Shown here piece after piece: positions 1 through 5,487 of a stretch of 5,532 nt of DNA. Each line of letters starts with the position of its first letter. Position 1 is the stretch's first letter. The stretch covers positions 1 through 5,532 of the forward strand of contig VGOF01000110.1 in assembly GCA_016875975.1 (NCBI GenBank), in the 5' to 3' direction. The DNA comes from Chloroflexota bacterium. Lineage in GTDB: Bacteria; Chloroflexota; Dehalococcoidia; GIF9; UBA5629. The notes below the pieces were generated by a model, which did no database searches, was not told where the DNA came from, and saw only the letters and a program-made list of their open reading frames with translations. The position numbers were made by a program, and so were the translations under genes.

Positions 1-115
1 GATACTGTCCATCCTTGCAAAAAAGGGGCAACATAACGGCTGCCTTTACTAACCTCTGGTCGCTTATCTTCCGTTTGAAACGCGAGGAAAGAGCCTTTTT
101 GAGCTTCTTTTTCAT
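1..115 (-). CDS. Nudix hydrolase, CoA pyrophosphatase-like (N-terminal fragment)
   Basis: This is the 5' end of a minus-strand gene that runs off the left edge; 38 codons are visible. The peptide begins MKKKLKKALSSRFKRK and continues with VKAAVMLPLFCKDGQY. A basic amphipathic start followed by 'AAVMLPLF-KDG-Y' is what I know from the first beta strand of the CoA pyrophosphatase-type Nudix family, where it normally leads into an 'h-L-T-x-R' strand and then the Nudix box. The Nudix box (GX5EX7REUXEEXGU) would lie outside the window, so the catalytic residues cannot be checked. An alternative in-frame ATG at 130 would add five residues (MIICQ), and an in-frame stop lies at 134-136. I prefer 115 because the best promoter's -10 box (126-131) overlaps the 130 start. 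No good Shine-Dalgarno precedes either start. The gene is divergent from dnaJ. That it is coding is fairly likely; the family call is inference from a short fragment. Confidence 0.6.
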   Translation of the reverse strand, partial: MKKKLKKALSSRFKRKISDQRLVKAAVMLPLFCKDGQY

Positions 116-125
116 CTGGCAAATA

Positions 126-155
126 ATCATACACTACCCACAGACTGCTAGACAA
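126..155 (-). promoter_or_regulatory. Candidate promoter of the Nudix gene
   Basis: On the minus strand, TTGTCT (155-150) and TATGAT (131-126) are separated by 18 bases. They match the sigma70-type consensus at 4/6 and 5/6 positions. Transcription would start near 119, giving the ATG at 115 a leader of only about four bases. This is an inference from consensus matching alone. Confidence 0.35.
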
Positions 156-166
156 ACCTTAGGGGA

Positions 167-227
167 AGCCAGTGGCTAGCACATCGCCGACATCGAACGA
201 TGCCCTATCTAATATTTGTCACTGGCT
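167..227. repeat. Inverted repeat AGCCAGTG / CACTGGCT between the divergent genes
   Basis: AGCCAGTG at 167-174 is the exact reverse complement of CACTGGCT at 220-227. The left arm is itself part of an 11-bp palindrome, AGCCA-G-TGGCT (167-177). The right arm begins inside the candidate dnaJ -35 hexamer and continues into the spacer. The arm centres are 53 bp apart, about five helical turns, so a protein bound to both could loop the DNA. An 8-bp match somewhere in a region this size could occur by chance, so the functional reading is weak. Confidence 0.3.
181..202. repeat. Clustered CATCG motifs: direct repeat plus palindrome
   Basis: ACATCG occurs at 181-186 and again at 190-195, a 9-base period. 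The second copy forms the symmetric sequence CATCG-AA-CGATG at 191-202. Three CATCG half-sites therefore sit in 22 bases, just upstream of the candidate dnaJ -35 at 216. This looks like a possible regulator-binding site but matches no operator I recognise. It is not CIRCE (TTAGCACTC-N9-GAGTGCTAA), the HrcA site common at dnaJ/dnaK loci. Confidence 0.3.
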
Positions 228-245
228 CATAACATTAGCTATACT
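216..245 (+). promoter_or_regulatory. Candidate promoter of dnaJ
   Basis: TTGTCA (216-221) and TATACT (240-245) lie 18 bases apart, each matching the sigma70 consensus at 5/6 positions. The expected start is near 252, leaving about 14 bases of leader before the ATG at 266, just enough to hold the Shine-Dalgarno at 254-258. It is the best-matching promoter in the window when both hexamers are counted together. No CIRCE element or clear heat-shock -35/-10 pair was seen. Confidence 0.55.
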
Positions 246-253
246 GGAGTGTT

Positions 254-258
254 GAGGA
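254..258 (+). promoter_or_regulatory. Shine-Dalgarno of dnaJ
   Basis: GAGGA ends seven bases before the ATG at 266, which is normal spacing. It supports that ATG as the start, as does the conserved J-domain beginning at residue 5-6 (KDYYEILG). Confidence 0.65.
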
Positions 259-265
259 CTTTACT

Positions 266-1354
266 ATGCCACGGAACAAGGACTATTACGAAATACTGGG
301 AATTCCCAGGAGTGCCAGCGAGGAGGAAATAAAGAAGGCCTACCGCAAGCTGGCCTTTCAGCACCATCCCGACCATAACAAGTCTGACGAGGCCGGAGAT
401 AAGTTCAAGGAAATAAATGAGGCCTACGAGGTCCTGTGCAACGCGGAGAAGCGCGCCCAATACGACCGCTACGGCCGTGTGCTCGGCTCAGACTGGTCAG
501 GATTCGATGAATTCACCTTCGGCGGTCTGGGCGATATCTTCGAGGCCTTCTTCGGAGGAGCAACAACTACTGCTCGCCGTCGCGCTCCCCGAAAAGGCAA
601 TGACTTGCGTACCAGCCTTGACCTTTCCTTCAAAGAAGCGGTCTTTGGCACAGAAAAAGAAATTGATATCTGGCGCGTCGAAAATTGCCAGGTATGCCAC
701 GGCATCGGCAGCGAGCCAGGCACCAACCCCCAGAAGTGCCCGAGTTGCAACGGCAACGGCCAGGTTCGACGCGTTCAACAGAGCATCTTCGGCAGGTTCA
801 CACACACAGCCACGTGTTCGCAGTGCCATGGCGAAGGCTCACTAATTACCCAGCCTTGCCACAAATGCAAGGGGAACGGTAGACAAAAGGTCAAACGTAA
901 GCTGACAGTCACCGTACCAGCAGGAATAGACGAGAATTACCAGATGCGTCTCAGCGGTGAAGGCGATGCTGGCATATACGGTGGCTCAACCGGTGACTTA
1001 TATATCAATTTCTCCATTGCAACCCACAAGCTATTCCAGCGCAGAGGCTATGACATTTCCTACGAGTTGCCCATAAACTTCGCCCAGGCAGCGTTGGGCG
1101 ACGAAATAGAAGTGCCCACAATAGACGACAGCACCACCACGCTGAAAGTGCCCGCCGGTACCCAGGAAGGCAAAATCTTGCGGATAAAAGGTAAGGGAGT
1201 GCCTCGGCTAGACGGCAAAGGCAGAGGAGACCAACTGGTCTCCATCCGCGTGGCAACCCCGCAGTCGCTCAACGAAAAGCAGAGGAAGCTCTTCGAAGAA
1301 CTGGCCAAAACCTTGCCTAAGCTGGAATCGCATCAGAAGTCAGACCACGACTAA
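266..1354 (+). CDS. dnaJ: Type I DnaJ (Hsp40) co-chaperone
   Basis: This is a cytoplasmic co-chaperone that delivers unfolded clients to DnaK (Hsp70) and stimulates its ATPase. It has 362 residues, slightly short of the usual 370-380. The J-domain spans about 5-70, with KDYYEILG at the start and the essential HPD at 34-36. A short Gly/Phe linker (about 74-103) contains the usual DIFEAFFGG stretch. The zinc region has all four CxxCxGxG motifs: C141-G148, C158-G165, C184-G191 and C198-G205. It is inserted in the first C-terminal beta domain, and the second C-terminal domain follows to about 345. Nothing essential is missing, so it should be functional. The gene stands alone: divergent from the Nudix gene, convergent with gpsA, with no dnaK, grpE or hrcA nearby. 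It may therefore be either the only DnaJ or a second one besides a dnaK-linked copy. The family is certain; 'dnaJ' rather than a paralogue name is a judgement. Confidence 0.95.
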   Translation: MPRNKDYYEILGIPRSASEEEIKKAYRKLAFQHHPDHNKSDEAGDKFKEINEAYEVLCNAEKRAQYDRYGRVLGSDWSGFDEFTFGGLGDIFEAFFGGATTTARRRAPRKGNDLRTSLDLSFKEAVFGTEKEIDIWRVENCQVCHGIGSEPGTNPQKCPSCNGNGQVRRVQQSIFGRFTHTATCSQCHGEGSLITQPCHKCKGNGRQKVKRKLTVTVPAGIDENYQMRLSGEGDAGIYGGSTGDLYINFSIATHKLFQRRGYDISYELPINFAQAALGDEIEVPTIDDSTTTLKVPAGTQEGKILRIKGKGVPRLDGKGRGDQLVSIRVATPQSLNEKQRKLFEELAKTLPKLESHQKSDHD

Positions 1355-1374
1355 TACGCCGAGCGTCGAAAAGA

Positions 1375-2373
1375 TTAGGTAACCGCCTCAGGCCTAAAGC
1401 CATTTCTCAACCTGGTCGATATCTCGGCTGGCGATAGGGATTCAAACAGCACCCTATAGACAAGGTCAATCGTCGGAAATTCCAATCTCAACCGCCTGGA
1501 CAAACGGTATGCCGCTACCGTAGTGTCTATCCCCTCAGCTACATTAGTCATAGAAGCCAGAATCTCACCCAGGGGTCGGCCCTTCCCTAATTCGTAGCCC
1601 ACATAGTGGTTACGGCTCAAAGGGCTATTCCCCGTGGCTATCAGGTCACCAAAACCGGCCAACCCATAAAAGGTATCCTCTCTGGCACCCATCGCCTTGC
1701 CCAGTGAAACAACCTCGTTCCAACCCATAGTGATAAACGCCGCCTTGGCATTATTGCCTAAATCAAGGCCATCCAGTATCCCGGCCCCGATGGCAATAAC
1801 GTTCTTCAGCGCACCGCAGAGTTCCACACCTACCAGGTCATCGCTGACAAAGAGGTAGAAATGCGGTGATTCCAGCAGCTTCTGCACCATCTTGGCCACT
1901 TCGATATCTTCAGCCGCTACCACCGATGTCGCCGGCAAACCCTGGTCTATCTCCTTCGATAGGTTAGGGCCGGAAAGAACGCTCACTCCCCGTGCTAAAG
2001 GAACAACAATCTCTTCGGCTATAACCTCTGACATCCTTTTGCCGGTCTCCGCCTCCAACCCCTTGGCTACGCTGACCACCACGGTAGTAGGCTTCAAGCA
2101 CTCCCCAACTTTCCTCACAGTCTGGCGCATATTCTGAGCCGGTACAGCACAAATGGCAAAATCAGCGGAGCCTAATGCTTCGGCCTCATTACTGGTGAAG
2201 GTTAGATGCCTGCCTAAGTCTGCTTGCAATAGGCGGTCTTGATGCTGGCGGCGGCATTCCACAGCCTTGGCCTCGCTCCTGGCCCATACGCTAACATCGA
2301 TTCCTTTGCCCGCCAGCAACCAGCCCAGGGTGGTACCCCAGGTGGTAGCACCAATAACAGCAACTTTAGCCAT
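1375..2373 (-). CDS. gpsA: NAD(P)H-dependent glycerol-3-phosphate dehydrogenase
   Basis: The enzyme reduces dihydroxyacetone phosphate to sn-glycerol-3-phosphate in the cytosol, supplying the backbone for phospholipids. At 332 residues it has the standard length. The N-terminal Rossmann domain (about 1-185) opens with VAVIGATTWGTTLG, followed by AVPAQ (76-80), VAKGLE (102-107) and SGPNLSKEI (134-142). The C-terminal helical domain begins with GALKNVIAIGAG, in which K190 corresponds to the catalytic lysine. It also has NNAKAAFITMG (207-217) and GLAGFGDLIAT...SPLSRN (237-255), the substrate- and cofactor-binding region. Oddity: the dinucleotide loop reads G8-A-T10-T-W-G13, so the middle glycine of GxGxxG is threonine. 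The ATG at 2373 is placed right at the first beta strand, but only a weak Shine-Dalgarno precedes it. The gene lies 42 bases after plsY on the same strand, whose product uses its product, and is convergent with dnaJ. Family call is certain. Confidence 0.96.
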   Translation of the reverse strand: MAKVAVIGATTWGTTLGWLLAGKGIDVSVWARSEAKAVECRRQHQDRLLQADLGRHLTFTSNEAEALGSADFAICAVPAQNMRQTVRKVGECLKPTTVVVSVAKGLEAETGKRMSEVIAEEIVVPLARGVSVLSGPNLSKEIDQGLPATSVVAAEDIEVAKMVQKLLESPHFYLFVSDDLVGVELCGALKNVIAIGAGILDGLDLGNNAKAAFITMGWNEVVSLGKAMGAREDTFYGLAGFGDLIATGNSPLSRNHYVGYELGKGRPLGEILASMTNVAEGIDTTVAAYRLSRRLRLEFPTIDLVYRVLFESLSPAEISTRLRNGFRPEAVT

Positions 2374-2415
2374 GCTCTAAGGTAATTGACCCAAGAAACT
2401 CAAGCAATTTGATGG

Positions 2416-3054
2416 CTATCTGAGGCGTAGCTCGGTGCCGCTCATCAACCGGTTGATGTTGGCACGGTGCTGATAGCAGATTAAGCCTGCTGCTATCACA
2501 CTATAGACCAGATATATGACCGGGAAGTCATAGGCGAAGGTGAGGACTACGAACAGCACAAGCACTCCACCAGCAGCCAGCAGAGAACCCAATGACATGA
2601 GCCGGCTGCGCAGCAACGTCAAAAGCAGAATTACACCGGCAACCAGAGCTGCGGCAGGCCACATGGCAAACCAACTTCCAAAATAAGTGGCTACGCCCTT
2701 GCCACCACGGAACTTGATGTAAACCGACCAGTTATGGCCCACCATAACCATGATAGCTGCCAGACCCTGGCCCCATTGCCAGGTTATAGGAATGTTAGCC
2801 ATCATCAACACGCTGTCACCGACTATGTACCGGGCCGCTGTCACTGCAATAAACGCCTTGGCCAGGTCAAGGATGATGGCTACGACACCCGGCTTCAGGC
2901 CCAAAACACGGTAAACATTGGTGCCGCCGATGTTGCCGCTGCCGTGCTTGGAAATATCTACTCCAGCCATCTTCTTGCTTACAATCAATGCAAAGGGTAT
3001 AGCACCCAGCAGATAAGCCATTACAGCTACAATCACAAACTTACCGATTATCAT
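2416..3054 (-). CDS. plsY: Acyl-phosphate:glycerol-3-phosphate acyltransferase
   Basis: This integral membrane enzyme transfers an acyl chain from acyl-phosphate (made by PlsX, not in this window) to glycerol-3-phosphate, giving lysophosphatidic acid, the first committed step of phospholipid synthesis. It has 212 residues, near the family norm. Hydrophobic segments lie at about 2-25, 56-78, 125-148, 152-175 and 177-194, with a weaker one near 97-112. The three conserved cytoplasmic motifs are intact: SGNIGGTNVYRVLG (39-52), GHNWSVYIKFRGGKG (106-120) and HRANINRLMSGTE (196-208). The ATG overlaps the der stop in ATGA, and AAGGAG (3064-3069) sits nine bases upstream inside der, so translation is probably coupled to der. 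The next gene, gpsA, makes the substrate. Nothing is missing; function is certain at family level. Confidence 0.96.
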   Translation of the reverse strand: MIIGKFVIVAVMAYLLGAIPFALIVSKKMAGVDISKHGSGNIGGTNVYRVLGLKPGVVAIILDLAKAFIAVTAARYIVGDSVLMMANIPITWQWGQGLAAIMVMVGHNWSVYIKFRGGKGVATYFGSWFAMWPAAALVAGVILLLTLLRSRLMSLGSLLAAGGVLVLFVVLTFAYDFPVIYLVYSVIAAGLICYQHRANINRLMSGTELRLR

Positions 3055-4391
3055 GCTCTCCCACTCCTTGTTTTTCTGCGTTTCTGCGACCTGGCCTTTC
3101 GAAAAAGAAGTTGAAGCGATGTCCCGGAAAAGCCAAAGGTCTGTCGCAGCTTGTTCTCCAAAAAGCGCTGATAAGAAAAGTGTACCAGTTTTGGGTCATT
3201 AACTAAAAGTGCAAAGGTAGGAGGATTGACGCCGGACTGATACGCCCGCACCACTTCCAATTGCCTGAAACCCTTTCTCGGCGGGGTATGAGACAGGAAA
3301 GCCTCTTTTATCAGCGTATCAATCACCTTGTCAGGCAACTGTTTTTGTCTCTCCTGCCATACTTCCATAGCCTTAGGTATTATGGCATTCACGCCTCGCC
3401 CCGTCTTGGCCGAGACATAAAGTACAGGAGCGTGTGACATGAACTTCAAACGCTGCTCGATTTGCTCAGCATAGGCTGATTGCGGGGTATCTGACACCAG
3501 GTCCCACTTGTTCACCAGCAACACCATGCCCTTACACGCCTGCTTGATGTAGCCAGCGATATGGATATCCTGAGCAGCGATGAACTCGGTGGCATCGGTC
3601 ACTAGCAGGGCAATGTCGCAGCGATTTATGGCACGCAAGGTTCGAATCACACTGTAGTACTCCACCCCTGTCCCTACTCGCCCCCGTCGCCTGACACCCG
3701 CCGTATCAATCAAAAGCAGCTTCTGGTCACCATACTGGTAAACGGTATCCACAGCATCCCTGGTCGTGCCAGCCACTTCGTCCACAACAGCCCTCTCCTC
3801 GCCAACTATCGCATTGAGCAGCATAGATTTGCCCACATTGGGCCGTCCCACAATAGCCAACTTTGGCATTTCGTACTCGGCTTCTTCTGGCACGGGTAGA
3901 GGCAAAAGCGAAATCACCTTGTCCATTAGCTCATTAACACCACGACCATGATGCGCACTTGCAGTCACCGGGCTACCCAGCCCTAATCGATAGAAATCGC
4001 TTCCCTGGCTCTCCAGTTTGACGTTATCCGCCTTATTGGCCACCAAAATCACCGGCTTCCCCCGACCACGTAGTCGGTCGGCTATCTCCTGGTCGGCAGC
4101 GATAACTCCATCCCTGATATCCACCATGAAAACCAGCACATCAGCCTCGGCAATAGCCGCTTCTACCTGATACTTGATTTTCTGCGCCAGGGAAGAGCCA
4201 GGCTTTGGCTCCAGGCCAGCAGTATCAACCAGCGTTATCGCCCTACCCTGCCAGGAAATGTCAGCAAAGACACGGTCACGTGTTGTCCCCGGCAGGTCTT
4301 CCACAATAGCCAGCTTCTCATTTGCTAGCCGATTGAACAGCGTGGACTTACCTACGTTAGCCCTGCCTACTATGGCTACAACTGGTTTCAT
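3051..4391 (-). CDS. der: Ribosome assembly GTPase Der (EngA), double GTPase
   Basis: Der is an essential tandem GTPase that binds the 50S subunit late in its maturation. With the ATG at 4391 it has 446 residues, as expected. The first G domain has GRANVGKST (9-17), DTAG (56-59) and NKAD (119-122). The second has GRPNVGKSM (182-190), DTAG (229-232) and NKWD (294-297). A KH-like domain follows from about 355, ending in a basic tail (KARSQKRRKTRSGRA). Small departures are alanine for the usual proline in the first P-loop (A11) and methionine after the Mg-binding serine in the second (M190); both leave GKS intact. The open frame extends seven codons upstream to a TTG at 4412. I chose the ATG because the family begins directly with MKPVVAIVGR; a weak GGTAAGAG precedes it. 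A possible -10 box TTTAAT (4409-4404) has no convincing -35. The stop overlaps the plsY start. Confidence 0.95.
   Translation of the reverse strand: MKPVVAIVGRANVGKSTLFNRLANEKLAIVEDLPGTTRDRVFADISWQGRAITLVDTAGLEPKPGSSLAQKIKYQVEAAIAEADVLVFMVDIRDGVIAADQEIADRLRGRGKPVILVANKADNVKLESQGSDFYRLGLGSPVTASAHHGRGVNELMDKVISLLPLPVPEEAEYEMPKLAIVGRPNVGKSMLLNAIVGEERAVVDEVAGTTRDAVDTVYQYGDQKLLLIDTAGVRRRGRVGTGVEYYSVIRTLRAINRCDIALLVTDATEFIAAQDIHIAGYIKQACKGMVLLVNKWDLVSDTPQSAYAEQIEQRLKFMSHAPVLYVSAKTGRGVNAIIPKAMEVWQERQKQLPDKVIDTLIKEAFLSHTPPRKGFRQLEVVRAYQSGVNPPTFALLVNDPKLVHFSYQRFLENKLRQTFGFSGTSLQLLFRKARSQKRRKTRSGRA
3064..3069 (-). promoter_or_regulatory. Shine-Dalgarno of plsY inside the der 3' end
   Basis: On the minus strand AAGGAG ends nine bases before the plsY ATG, and a second purine run (GGGAGAG) lies closer. 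It sits inside the last codons of der and fixes the plsY start that overlaps the der stop codon. Confidence 0.65.
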
Positions 4392-4475
4392 AAATCTCTT
4401 ACCATTAAACAAATACCTAATATTAAGAAAAAGGGGGTCTTCTTAGGATAACACCTGCGGCCGGTTCAGTCCAAC
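4392..4475 (-). other. argF-der intergenic spacer
   Basis: This 84-base gap lies between the argF stop and the der ATG, read on the minus strand. Its upstream part is GC-rich with the palindrome CGGCCG. It is followed by a C5T5 run and an AT-rich stretch (about 4404-4430). The T-run is not preceded by a stable hairpin, so no intrinsic terminator is called. The AT-rich stretch could hold a promoter for der-plsY-gpsA, but only an isolated -10-like TTTAAT is visible. Whether argF is in the same transcript is undecided. Confidence 0.5.
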
Positions 4476-5387
4476 CTAGCCAAACATCTCCGCCAGCAGC
4501 GCTTTCTGCAAGTGAAGCCTGTTCTCCGCCTGGTCGAAAGCAACAGAATGCGGCCCATCCAGCACCCCCTGAGCCGCCTCCTCCCCATGATGCGCTGGCA
4601 TGGGATGCATGAAGATAACATCTTTCTTAGCTAATGACAGCAATTTGCTATCAACCTGATAACCTGCAAAGTCCTTGCGCCGGCGTTCCGCTTCGGCTTC
4701 CTGCCCCATGCTTGTCCACACATCCGTATAGACCACGTCCGCATCCTTCACCGCTTCGACAGGATGCTTTGTCAAGACTATCTGGCTGCCGCTATTGGCT
4801 GTAAATTTCTTGGCCGTCTCCAGTACGTCCTTGCTCACCTCATAGCCTTCCGGAGATGCGATTCTGAAGTTCAGCCCGCTAAGCGCAGCCGCCAGCAGCA
4901 AGCTGTGTGCCACGTTGTTGCCATCGCCGATATAGGCCAGCGCCAGACCCTTCAACTTTCCTTTTTTCTCGCGGATAGTCAGCACATCAGCCAACGCCTG
5001 GCAGGGATGCTCCAGGTCAGAGAGGGCATTGACCACAGGCACAGTGGAATAGCGTGCCAACGCCTGCAAAGTCCCGTGGGCAAAGGTACGAGCTATGATG
5101 CCGTCAACATAGCGGCTGAGCACCCGCGCTACGTCTGCCACAGGCTCTCGCTTGCCCAGCCCCACTTCCTCAGGAGACAGGTAAAGACAAGAACCGCCGA
5201 GTTGCCGTATCCCCACTTCGAAACTAACACGCGTGCGCAGCGACGGCTTTTCAAACAGAAGGACAAGTATCTTGTCCCTGAGCAATTGGAGCATTGGTTT
5301 GCGCTTCATGTCCAACGCCCGCTTAAGCAGCTTATCCGCTTCTTCAGCAGTCAAATCGGCTACCGAGAGTAAATCCCTCGATTTCAC
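4476..5387 (-). CDS. argF: Ornithine carbamoyltransferase
   Basis: The enzyme joins carbamoyl phosphate to L-ornithine to give citrulline in cytosolic arginine synthesis. With a GTG start at 5387 it has 303 residues, the usual length. The carbamoyl-phosphate domain carries the phosphate loop S49-L-R-T-R53, ARTF-H (99-104) and HPCQALAD (127-134). The ornithine domain carries YIGDGNNVAHS (152-162) and the loop D222-VWT-S226-M-G228. The open frame extends nine codons further to a TTG at 5414. The GTG is preferred because GGAGG (5396-5400) lies eight bases upstream, the family begins MKSRDLL, and the best promoter would start transcription downstream of the TTG. Oddity: the segment that is normally HCLPAHRGEE reads H261-P-M-P-A-H-H-G-E-E, so the active-site cysteine is proline. 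That makes exact substrate use worth checking, although DxxxSMG favours ornithine over aspartate. No other arg genes are in the window. Confidence 0.9.
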   Translation of the reverse strand: MKSRDLLSVADLTAEEADKLLKRALDMKRKPMLQLLRDKILVLLFEKPSLRTRVSFEVGIRQLGGSCLYLSPEEVGLGKREPVADVARVLSRYVDGIIARTFAHGTLQALARYSTVPVVNALSDLEHPCQALADVLTIREKKGKLKGLALAYIGDGNNVAHSLLLAAALSGLNFRIASPEGYEVSKDVLETAKKFTANSGSQIVLTKHPVEAVKDADVVYTDVWTSMGQEAEAERRRKDFAGYQVDSKLLSLAKKDVIFMHPMPAHHGEEAAQGVLDGPHSVAFDQAENRLHLQKALLAEMFG

Positions 5388-5395
5388 TATAACCC

Positions 5396-5400
5396 CCTCC
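5396..5400 (-). promoter_or_regulatory. Shine-Dalgarno deciding the argF start
   Basis: On the minus strand GGAGG, part of a GGAGGGGG run, ends eight bases before the GTG at 5387. Its strength and spacing favour this GTG over the upstream TTG at 5414. Confidence 0.75.
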
Positions 5401-5414
5401 AGAAATGAAACCAA

Positions 5415-5444
5415 AGTATACCACGGCTGTCAAAGTTAAGTTAA
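5415..5444 (-). promoter_or_regulatory. Candidate promoter of argF
   Basis: On the minus strand TTAACT (5444-5439) and TATACT (5420-5415) are 18 bases apart, matching sigma70 consensus at 4/6 and 5/6. The start would be near 5408, about 21 bases before the GTG. A second overlapping possibility is a perfect TTGACA (5433-5428) with TTTCAT (5410-5405) at 17 bases. I cannot tell which is used. Confidence 0.45.
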
Positions 5445-5450
5445 CTCTTG
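5431..5450. promoter_or_regulatory. Candidate operator: palindrome between argF and the divergent gene
   Basis: AGTTAA-G-TTAACT (5434-5446) is a perfect 13-bp inverted repeat. Allowing one inserted base, the arms extend to CAAAGTTAA and TTAACTCTTG, spanning 5431-5450. It covers the argF candidate -35 elements and ends two bases before the -35 of the divergent gene (5452), so a bound protein could affect both. It does not resemble the ARG box (TNTGAATWWWWATTCANW), so ArgR is not implied. Confidence 0.4.
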
Positions 5451-5451
5451 G

Positions 5452-5481
5452 TTGTTACCCTGACATAAGTGGGTGTAGAAT
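5452..5481 (+). promoter_or_regulatory. Candidate promoter of the gene at 5488
   Basis: TTGTTA (5452-5457) and TAGAAT (5476-5481) are 18 bases apart, 4/6 and 5/6 matches to sigma70 consensus. Only six bases separate the -10 box from the ATG, so transcription would begin at or next to the start codon. Confidence 0.35.
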
Positions 5482-5487
5482 ACAGTC

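Noticed and set aside
229..255. CIRCE element upstream of dnaJ
   Set aside because: GAGTGTTGA (247-255) resembles the right half of CIRCE at 7/9, but the matching left half nine bases upstream (229-237, ATAACATTA) is absent.
1348..1378. Possible bidirectional terminator between dnaJ and gpsA
   Set aside because: Only a 4-bp stem ACGC-CGA-GCGT (1356-1366) and a distant CTAAT/ATTAG pairing are present, with no T-run on either strand, so it is too weak to call.
2734..3114. A 126-codon plus-strand open frame opposite plsY and the end of der
   Set aside because: It is antisense to two clearly coding, overlapping genes, and its protein resembles nothing I know.
3051..4391. der duplication or fusion artefact, because of two GTPase domains
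   Set aside because: Tandem G domains plus a KH-like C-terminus are the normal architecture of Der/EngA.
4421..4448. T-run after C5 on the minus strand downstream of argF, as an intrinsic terminator
   Set aside because: The possible stem AAGAA/TTCTT is short and AU-rich and involves the T-run itself; no GC-rich hairpin precedes it.
4764..5372. A 202-codon open frame on the plus strand opposite argF
   Set aside because: It lies entirely antisense to argF, whose family motifs are unmistakable. Its translation shows no recognisable domain, and it has no fitting promoter or Shine-Dalgarno that I can see.
5428..5446. ArgR-binding ARG box upstream of argF
   Set aside because: The palindrome AGTTAAGTTAACT lacks the TGAAT/ATTCA half-sites of the ARG box consensus.
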